From the NCBI GenBank assembly GCA_002897115.2, contig BCIH01000011.1:31472-95471 (forward strand): a stretch of 64,000 nucleotides of DNA. Reading direction: 5' to 3'. Positions within the stretch are counted from its first letter, which is position 1. Every line of letters begins with the position of its first letter. Below the pieces are notes generated by a model, which saw only the letters and a list, made by a program, of their open reading frames with translations, had not been told where the DNA came from and searched no databases. This stretch comes from Prototheca cutis (taxonomy: Eukaryota > Chlorophyta > Trebouxiophyceae > Chlorellales > Chlorellaceae). Of the stretch, positions 56,601 through 64,000 are shown piece by piece. Made by a program: the position numbers and the translations under genes.

Positions 56601-57785
56601 CGGGCAAGGCCGTCGTGGCTGCCGTGGCAAGCAGTAGTGCTGCTGCGGACGACGACACGACGCCCAGTGCATCTGTTTATGTGAAGAATCTGAATTGGAC
56701 GACGGATGATGCGGCACTGCGGCGGCACTTTGAGGCTGCTGCGGCGGCGGCCGGCACGCAGCTGCGCAGCGCACGCATTGCAAGAAAGACCGGACCCGGA
56801 GGCAAGAGCTTGTCGGTCGGATACGGCTTTGTGGAGTGCGCGTCCGAAGTGGGGGCACGCCAAGTCATCGATGCGCTCCAGGTGCGCTGGGCGCGTTGTC
56901 AATTGGGCGGGAGGGTGTTTCCATCTCTCTGGGTGCTGATCATAATAGTTGCAGAACTGCTGTAATGCCGACTAGAACACACACACACACACACACACAC
57001 AGACACACTCTTTCCATGTCGATTGGCATCAACCCGTCACTGTTCCAAACGATGTTCAGGGCACAGTGCTGGATGGGCACCGGCTGGTGCTGGAGCTGGC
57101 CCGGGCCCGGGGGACGGCCGGTGCGACCCCGGTGACCAGCAAGGTGACCAAGACCCTGGTGGTGAAAAACGTCGCATTCGAAGCCACCAAGGCAGATATC
57201 CTTGGACTGTTCAAGTCCTTTGGCGATGTCAAGGCCTGCCGCCTGCCAGGCAAGGCCGATGGCCGGCGCAGGTGAGGGCACACGCTCTTCTAGGGGTTGG
57301 GGTTCTATGTGGGGAACGCGGGGCACAGTCCAAACATATGAAGCAAAGACCTTGCACATTCTTTTCCATTCCAGTCCCAACGCCTGCAATCATCTGCTGA
57401 CAAGCTGGGCTGTGGCTGAAACTTTCTCATGAAGCAGGTCCCTCCTTCCCAACGCACACCATAATACCCACTCACCCACCCACCCACTCACCCACCCACC
57501 AAAAAACTGAGCAGGGGTTATGCATTTGTTGAGTTTACTACGTCTCAGGAGGCCAAGAATGCCATGGAGGCCCTGCAGGGTGTGCACCTGTTTGGCAGGC
57601 GCCTAGTCATCCAGCCCGAGCAGGAGGACGGCGGGTTGGAGGAGATCAAGGCGAAGACCGCCGCCAGATTCGCGGCCATCCTGGAGAGCGAGGGCGGGGC
57701 TGCGGGCAAGCGGGGACCAGCACCCACGGACGCCGACGACGAGCACGATGCCAAGCCGCCCAAAAAGAAAAAGGGCAAGAAATAA
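53615..57785 (+). CDS. MRD1: MRD1/RBM19, five-RRM pre-rRNA processing protein
   Basis: Ten exons (53615-53781, 53905-54019, 54176-54350, 54465-54674, 54793-55827, 55971-56041, 56281-56400, 56564-56881, 57060-57271, 57515-57785) join in phase to 897 residues. Five RRMs are visible. RRM1 at about 21-97 ([19 protein letters not shown]); RRM2 at about 339-415 ([19 protein letters not shown]); RRM3 at about 544-620 ([16 protein letters not shown]); RRM4 at about 667-755 ([16 protein letters not shown]); RRM5 at about 777-855 ([16 protein letters not shown]). A long Asp/Glu-rich stretch precedes RRM2 and the end is Lys-rich (PPKKKKGKK). The number and spacing match yeast MRD1. It binds 35S pre-rRNA and U3 snoRNA in the SSU processome. 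Confidence 0.93.
55931..55965. repeat. Poly-C plus poly-A tract at an intron 3' end
   Basis: About 27 C followed by 8 A, immediately before the acceptor ttcag|G of the sixth MRD1 exon. Confidence 0.85.
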
Positions 57786-58037
57786 AAAATGCTGCGCCAT
57801 GGATATGGAGATAATTGTGTTGTCCCGGTGATTTCATGAGTGTAGCAGATCACACCGATGCATGCTGGCCGAGGGAGGAAGCTGGTCCGCAAATGGTCAC
57901 AGTGCGACGGATACCTTTCGCGCGAAAAAATCCGAAACGCCGATGACCGGCTCAACAGGCCCTGCTACCATCTATCCCCGTGAAATTAGAGTGTAAATAA
58001 TTGTATTCAGCTGTGCAGAGCAAACCCGCGGTCCGAG

Positions 58038-59065
58038 ATGACGATCATCGACTCCCTGAAGCGCCTCTCCGGCAGGGGTGAGGCGGGGTCACGGGGTGCT
58101 CCGAGATAAGGGTGTCGAGTACCCTGTCCAACGGCACAGGCCCAACTGTTCACGAGCTTGAGCAATGATGCACTTGATGCCCATCCCGCACAGGCTCAGC
58201 CGGCGAGTCGACCGAGCCCCAGACCACCAGTGCCAAGACTCCCGGGAGCCCCCACACCAACACCTGGCAGGACGTCTTCAACCCAGGGCAAGTGTGTGTC
58301 GGCGTTGAGACCAGCACAGGACTCTTCCCACGCATCAGACCACCGCTCGGGAAGCAAACAATGGTTGAATACTCTTGAATTGTAGTGCTTTTATCCAACC
58401 AACAATGGATTTATCAAATTTCCCGGCATGCAGGCGCAACTACAACATGAAGGGAGCCTACTTTGACAATGGTGGGTGATGTCTGGGGCCCTTTTGGTTG
58501 GCTTCTGAGGGAGGGGTCCTTGAGCATGGATGGCTTTTTTTAGGATGCTTGGGGGGTGGAGAGCACGGACTTCTACGAGGCCCCGGCTGACTTTGGGACT
58601 GCGCCTGCCATCGATCGCTAACAAGGGTCAACCCAAGCGCCTCTGACTCACGAGACAAACAGCATACGCTCAATCACATGCCATGACCTTTCAACCAAAA
58701 TAAATTAAAATGCAGTGCCTCATGATCCATCATCGCCCAAGGGCGCCTCAGTTTGGGAGTTGCACCTTCAGTCACAGAATGCCAGCGGAACGGCGGAGGC
58801 TCCGGTCGCCATGCACGGTGCGTGACTGTTTGTTGGCCGTGGCATCTGGAAGCTGTACGGAAGGGTATGGAAAAGCACACGTCTGTCCGATACCCTCTCC
58901 CACATAACACACCCAGCCACACGCAAAAACTACCATGCAGGTCTCAAGGCGAATGAGATTCGTGAGATGTTTTCTCAGGAGAAGATTGACAAGGTCCTGA
59001 AGATGAACGAGGGCAAGGACATGGAGATGAACAGCTTCCTGGCCCAGCTGAAGAGCGTGCACTGA
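58038..59065 (+). CDS. Hypothetical small protein, 100 residues
   Basis: Exons 58038-58077, 58194-58293, 58434-58471 and 58941-59065 join in phase, starting MTIIDSLKRLSGRGSAGEST. A Ser/Thr/Pro-rich N-terminal part leads to NTWQDVFNPG and NYNMKGAYFDNGL, then an amphipathic helix (LKANEIREMFSQEKIDKVLK) and MEMNSFLAQLKSVH at the end. I do not recognise a family. The last intron (58472-58940) contains another open block ending in a stop (near 58545-58622), which is out of phase with the third exon and so probably not coding. It is 250 bp downstream of MRD1 on the same strand. Confidence 0.5.
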
Positions 59066-59501
59066 GGCTGGGTGTGGAGGTGAAGGGAGGTGGGGAGCTC
59101 ATCAGAGGTGCCTGCCCCAGCCCTCGAAGGAGAGCCGCCACACCGCCATGTCCTGGCCCCACTGGTATCAATGTTTGAAGGCCTGTATCTGCCATCGTAT
59201 GTTAGATCCTGGAAGAAAGGATGAATGCAGGGGATTTGCTGCCCCAACACTGCCTCCTGTTCCCCGTATGTACTACCTGTTGGACCCACCCTTTATACCG
59301 TTTTTGTTTGAAATGTTGCAATGCAACACCACCAGGCCTGTTTGTGCATGCATGCTGTGTGGAGATGGATGTCATGTGATATTATGTACCGCCACTCCAC
59401 AGAGGGTTACCGTTTTTGGGAGGGTACGAAAGCTGGCTGTGTCCAGGACATCCCCGACACCAAGTCTAGCAACGCCCATGAAGTGTACATTTCGTTTCTC
59501 G
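59066..59501. other. Intergenic, convergent 3' ends
   Basis: 3' flanks of the 100-residue gene (+) and the DUF4485 gene (-). No gene seen. Confidence 0.5.
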
Positions 59502-61239
59502 TTACTCCACGGCGGCACAGGGACTGGTTGCTGCAAGGCGTCCCTGGGGTTCCAACTCATCCGGACAGCCCACCCCTGCCAGGGTCATGTCACTGATGCT
59601 TCGTGCCAGTCGCTTTTGCAGGCTGGNGGTGCCAGGAAAGGCCGGTGGCGGCGCCAGTTGTCCCGGATCGTCGGCAAACCGACACCCTTGCACCGGCCGC
59701 GGTCTTCCTGCCGCTGCAGCTGCCGCCGCCGACTTGAGCGTGTGCTGGACCACCGGAGCAGCCACGGCATTTGACCCCGACAGCGGCCGACGGGTGGGTA
59801 GTGGAGGTGTGTTGGCCAGCCATGCAGAGGCACCATCTGCACCACCATGGTCACCAGAGACTCCATTCTCCACAGCTGCAGCAGCATCACGACGTGCGCC
59901 GAGCAGCCGGACCCTCAACGCCGCCGTCCGACGTGCAAAGGCCTCCAGCCCCGCTTCAAAGCTGGCCAGGGGTTGACTTGGGTCGTCCTCATTGGGGTTG
60001 GCAGGGGGTTTCGAAGCAGCGTTGACAACCCCTTTCAGGCTGGCACCCAACCCCCCATCACTTCGACTGCTACTGGTCTCGGCGGCTGCGGTGCGCCGGG
60101 CAGCAGAGAGCGCCGCTTCTGCCTGCACCAGCCGCCACTCGAGCTCTCTGACCTGCTCGTGAGCCAGTGCCAACGCCAGGTCATGCAGTGGTGGAGGTGA
60201 TGCCGGGGTGGCACGGGCGTCGCCGCCTGCATCCCTGGCAGCAGGGTGGGTCCTGCCACTCGATGCCACGCCGCCCCCGCCACTAATGATGATGGCGTCA
60301 TCAGTATTCAAGGCTGCCCGTTGACGATCGAGGCCTGGACGCCAGCGCTGGTCGGCATGCGCCGCAATGTAGGCATCCAGGGCGCTGCATGCTGGACGGG
60401 CATGCTGACGCCCAGGGGCACAGTGCGGTGACCCCGGGGCGGCGCGTCGTGACGGGCTCGCCTGATCACCCAGGCCGCGGCCGCTGGCGTCTCTGGTGCA
60501 CGGCACACCATCCTGAAGACAGCTATCGGACTGATCCGTCATCAATCTGAGCCCTGCCTCCCCCACGACACGAGGAAGAACAGCAGGAGGACGAGGTGAC
60601 ACAGTCGTGGCTCCAGGGCCGTCACCTGGCCGCTGGGCCGGTTTTCCAGCAGAGTTTCCCCCACCACTGCTACCGCCCGTTGCTGCAAACAGGGCGTGCT
60701 TGGGCACAGGCGGTAAAGCCGTGTTTGGCGGTTGCACATGAAACGGGTCCTCCAGCCGGCCAGCCTTGAGTTGGGCTAACAACAGCCGGGCCCAGGCGTT
60801 CCGGTTCCGTTTCCACACAAGATTGGCCGTCTGCCACAAGGGGGAGGGGGGGGCGCACTGGCGTCATCATGATTTGTGGTATCGCTCGGGGCAGGGTTGC
60901 CCTGCCAAGTATGGCCCGAAGGGGTTGTGTGCAGTGGAGTACGTCTCTTTACCGCCCCGGTGCAATCCACCACCGACATGCCGGGGCCCAGCAGCACTCC
61001 CAAGGGGAGCCTAGCCTGGGCAATTTGANCCCGGCNCCCCNCCCCTCGGCCCGCACCTCTTCCGACAGCTTGGCAAGCCACTTGCTAACACGCAATGAGG
61101 CGTGGCGTTGTAAAAGGGTCCTGTGCGTCTCAATCTGGTGCGCCATCTTGTGAAACGTCGTATCGAGGGCATGGTGGGCGCGGGCGTCCTTGTAGGACGC
61201 TAGCCAGGCCGACTGGGCCTGGGATGGGCCCTGAGACAT
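59502..61239 (-). CDS. DUF4485-domain protein with a long disordered tail
   Basis: Two exons (61239-61057 and 60830-59502) join in phase 0 to 503 residues starting MSQGPSQAQSAWLASYKDAR. The N-terminal 100 residues fit the DUF4485 pattern: a helix (TFHKMAHQIETHRTLLQRH), SLRVSKWLAKLSEE, then LVWKRNRNAWARLLLAQLKA and LEDPFHVQPPNTALPPVP. In that domain a KxNRNxYxxLLL helix is followed by PF and a PPxxLPxxP end. The rest is low-complexity Ser/Gly/Ala/Pro with one coiled-coil-like block (LALAHEQVRELEWRLVQAEA) near the middle and RLARSISDMTL near the end. DUF4485 proteins in animals are mostly coiled-coil, cilium- or centrosome-associated; function here is unknown. N bases at 61029-61041 lie in the intron; one at 59627 is in the tail. 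Confidence 0.65.
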
Positions 61240-61719
61240 GTGATTTCGGCAATTATGTATATATATGCTTGAGTAAAGAAGTCTGCCGCGCCGCGTGGGC
61301 GTCCAGCAAGGCGCTCCTGACTTCCAAGTCCGGAGCGTCTGCCGCCCCGGCGGTTCGGGCCAACCACCCTCGCTGGTGGCTACCGCAGGCTCAGGCCCGC
61401 GATCGGGCGCCGGGACGCTCGCGCAGTGGTTTTATTGGCAGATTCAACACCGCACTGGGATGTTGGGAGGACCAGGTTGAAAGTCTTTTCGGGGTGTGAG
61501 TTTGGGGTTGCACCGTCTCGGGTGGAACAAGTTTGACAGCCACGGGTACCATGCAGGGCAAAAATAATGCGACCAGCTCAGCCAGCACCAGCGTCACATC
61601 ACCCCGGGGGTTACTGGGCATCATTGATGGCCCGAAAATTTTCGCACGCTGCATGGCAATAGGAAGGTTGACGACTACCTCAAATGGCGGACCATCTCCT
61701 TTCCCTTTCCGGGGGAGGG
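61240..61719. other. Intergenic upstream of the DUF4485 gene
   Basis: Holds the 5' flank of the DUF4485 gene, including tatgtatatatatgc at 61254-61268, about 15-30 bp upstream of its ATG. No gene seen. Confidence 0.4.
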
Positions 61720-62140
61720 AAGGAGCCCCCATGGTGTGAACCTCTGTTGGAAGGCTGTAACCTGCCAGGATGTATGTTCATCAGCACTGCGGCGCTGGAA
61801 GCGCAGAGGTCGCTGGCCAGTCTTCCGCAGGTTCTGTACGATGTGCCTCGTGTTCAGACACGCCATCAAGTCTCTGTTACAGAGACGATGCTCGTCGTTC
61901 GGGGGGGGGCACTCCTTGTTTGTGCAGCACCAGCTGATGGCACACCACCTCGGGTGTCTGCTCCCTGCACGACCTGTCCTGCTGCCAAGAAGGAACCCAA
62001 CCCATCCTCTGAGCGATGCGGCCAGGGAATGCGGTCCAACAGGCATTTTGTTTAAAAACATGCCCTTGCTGTGCAGGTGGGAGTCTTCTGACGAATCTCG
62101 AGGGGATTTCATCATTTTCTGCCGTGAATGTACAGGTTGA
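61720..62140 (-). pseudogene. Fanzor-like (TnpB-family) C-terminal remnant
   Basis: One minus-strand frame runs from the dispersed-repeat part (61974-62140, shared with 1950-2110) into a cysteine-rich block (WCAISWCCTNKEC) and then LCNRDLMACLNTRHIV at about 61885-61835. A zinc-finger-like cysteine set followed by NRDxxAxxN is the C-terminal RuvC-III signature of TnpB and Fanzor proteins; the Asp of NRD would be catalytic. It continues to a stop near 61675. No start, RuvC-I or RuvC-II block is visible upstream (62140-62480), so this is a broken copy. Assignment is by motif recall. Confidence 0.45.
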
Positions 62141-62479
62141 AACGGGACCGGGAACAAACATGCCAGCTGGCAGCCCACAGATCACCATAAACACATCCAA
62201 GTCAACCATCTTTCTTCGCCTTCTCTAACAACCATTGCAAATGAATGAAACAAAAGGATGCAGGGGAACTGGTCAGCAATAATGCACAGGAAGGTACGAC
62301 TGGCACCAAGGGGAAGGGGAGTGGGAGGAGAGGCCAAGGCAAGGCTGCCTTGTTTGGTTCGAGGGTTGTGCCCATCGCAAGACGGCAGCAGCAGCAGGTG
62401 CCCATTTGCAAACGTGCATTTCACTTGACAAGCGTGTGCGTGCCGCGCCTCAGCATACGAAACACCGTCAAGTTCGTCT

Positions 62480-64000
62480 TCACTGGACGCCCGCCCAGCG
62501 GGCCAGGTCCACAAACTGTTCGCCGCCGACGACGTTGTTTGCAAAGCGGAGGGCCACCGTGGCGGCGTAGGCCGCCTGCGGCACACGCCTCGCGATCGTG
62601 GCATCCACGAGCGCCTCCAGACCAAACACGGCCTGGTACCGCAGGTTGGAGGATACTGCCATGAACAGCGCCCAGACCGCGGCCGTTCCCACCAGGGGAG
62701 GGACCGCCACATCGTCCTCCTTGGCACCATGATACTTGCGCTTGAGGAGCATGAGGGAGTTGGCCATGCCTTGACCGACCAGGCCGCAGGTGAAGCCCGC
62801 AGCCGCGTACTGCACTGCCTTGACTCCCAGGCATGCCAGCCGCGAGCCCACAGAGTACGGCCGGGCAGGCGTCGAAGCCTCGAAGAATGCAGATGGCAGC
62901 GCCCCCAGCTGCCGCTTCAGCCCTGTCGTTTGTTTGTTTGATGGGTGAGCAGGTGAGCGTGTGTGGGGGGGGATTAGTAATCTCTTTTGAAAGCAGGGGT
63001 GGGGATTAGTAATCTCTTTTGAAAGGAGGGGTGGGGGAGTTCCCAAACAACTCCCCAGACGACGACCCACCCACCTAAACAGTCCGAAATCAGAGAAAAC
63101 AATCAACCTCTAAAAAAGAACTCACAGCTGGTGCTCTGGACACGGGATTTGCGGCCAGTGACGGCCACGGGTGCCAGGAGGCTGACCAGCACAACATCCA
63201 GGACGAGACCGACCATGAGATCGGACAGATAAAACTCAAACTCGTCCCAGAACTCGGCGCCACGCTTGCGGACCTCAGCCACAGTCGCGCAGCCTGTAGT
63301 CGTTTGCTTGTTTGGATGAGTATTTGTTTGTGGATTGCCTGTTGTCCAGGCGCAACCGCCGCACGTCCAGTGTGGTGCGTTGCAGCATCTTACGCTGCCG
63401 TCCGCCGCCCACACACGCCCACACACGCCCACACAAGAAGAATCCACGCCTCCAAAAGAAAAAGAACCCCCCCTACCAGTGTCGATGGCCACTTCGGCGA
63501 GAACCTTGAACAGGAACATGCGATCGGCGATGAGGCGATCACGGAAAGCCGGAATGGTGCGGGCCAGCCAGCTCGTGAAGAAATTTCCCTTGAGCAGCGC
63601 AATGTAGTGCTCCAAGCACGACGCCCGCAGACCCCCCGCGGCAGCAGCGGCCACGAAATCTGCGGGCAACGAAATGCCCTTGGCCGCTGCCATCTGTTCG
63701 GCCTGCGACAGGCTCAGGAACTGCTCCCCGTCTTCGTTGTCGCCGGCCCAGCCGTCGCCACCGCCATTGTTGTTGTTGTCGCCATTGTTGCCGCTGCCGT
63801 CGCCGCCATCAAGACTGGTCTCGGGCTTGGGAGTGGCGTTCAGGTGGGCTTGCTCCAGGGAGCGGCAGGGCTGCCAGCCGGTCTGGTGGCGCAGGGGCCC
63901 CAGTCCGGCGGGCCTAGGGCCCGACAGCTGGCGGCCAGAAAAACCCAATCCACGCGGGGCCGGCGCCCCGCCCGGATGCTGCGCATGTTGTGGGGCATGT
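62480..64000 (-). CDS. RETICULATA-related (DUF3411) plastid envelope protein, N-terminus outside the window
   Basis: Exons beyond 64000 down to 63477, 63293-63126 and 62922-62480 join in phase 1. The frame is open to the right edge with no ATG in frame, so the transit peptide and start lie outside. After a Gly/Asn/Asp-rich linker comes the conserved region: FLSLSQAEQMAAAKGISLP, LKGNFFTSWLARTIPAFRDR, FLFKVLAEVAIDT, then RGAEFWDEFEFYLSDLMVGL with a hydrophobic segment, and RRVPQAAYAATVALRFANN. These match RETICULATA/RER proteins (DUF3411), which sit in the chloroplast envelope and affect leaf mesophyll development in plants. Several hydrophobic helices are consistent with that. The algal role is unknown. 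Confidence 0.88.
62969..63032. repeat. Tandem duplication of a 32-bp unit in a RETICULATA-like intron
   Basis: Two adjacent copies of ggggattagtaatctctttt plus gaaag(c/g)aggggt, nearly identical, inside the intron 62923-63125. Confidence 0.85.

Noticed and set aside
58540..58625. Alternative last exon for the 100-residue gene (frame ending ...DFGTAPAIDR stop)
   Set aside because: It reads nicely but is out of phase with the third exon at every canonical acceptor; the exon at 58941 fits in phase.

Overview
The window is nuclear DNA of a eukaryote with GC-rich coding sequence and many short spliceosomal introns (about 40-500 bp, mostly GT-AG with GTGAGT/GTGTGT-type donors). Scattered N bases and one run of 120 N mark it as draft assembly. 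The gene set points to a green alga, most likely a Chlorella-like trebouxiophyte: a RETICULATA-type plastid protein, a two-AP2-domain transcription factor, imidazoleglycerol-phosphate dehydratase with a transit-like leader, an mTERF-like repeat protein, and a HAP2/GCS1 gamete-fusion protein. The lineage is my inference from gene content; no marker RNA is present. Gene models below were spliced by hand. Where I list exon positions, the reading phase agrees across every junction unless I say otherwise.

Left part (1-24 kb). A Fanzor-like (eukaryotic TnpB-family) ORF runs off the left edge, with a decayed relative directly behind it. Then come a MED19-like gene (+), an NAD-dependent epimerase/RmlD-like gene (-), a TOPORS-like RING ligase (-), a TMEM33 family gene (+), a DUF4145-like gene interrupted by huge poly-G tracts (-), HAP2/GCS1 (-, about 5 kb, at least 12 exons), a 1151-residue coiled-coil protein (-), and RRP15 (-).

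Middle (24-44 kb). Imidazoleglycerol-phosphate dehydratase (+), a type I DnaJ (+), an endonuclease/exonuclease/phosphatase-fold protein with altered catalytic residues (+), an FAD oxidoreductase (+), a START-like tail-anchored protein (-), an mTERF-like protein (+), an unrecognised 160-residue protein (+), an AP2 factor (+), and a ubiquitin-like/SAYSvFN protein (+).

Right part (44-64 kb). A gene-poor stretch of about 3 kb holds a minisatellite broken by an assembly gap. It is followed by amidophosphoribosyltransferase (-), RNase kappa (+), FCF1/UTP24 (-), MRD1/RBM19 (+), a 100-residue unknown (+), a DUF4485 protein (-), a second Fanzor-like remnant, and a RETICULATA-like gene that runs off the right edge (-).

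Themes. Three ribosome-biogenesis genes (RRP15, FCF1, MRD1) are present, and FCF1 and MRD1 are head-to-head across 409 bp. Many gene pairs are divergent with compact shared upstream regions. The most unusual material is the pair of Fanzor-like loci near the two ends, the HAP2 gene with its repetitive cytoplasmic tail, and the predicted EEP pseudoenzyme.
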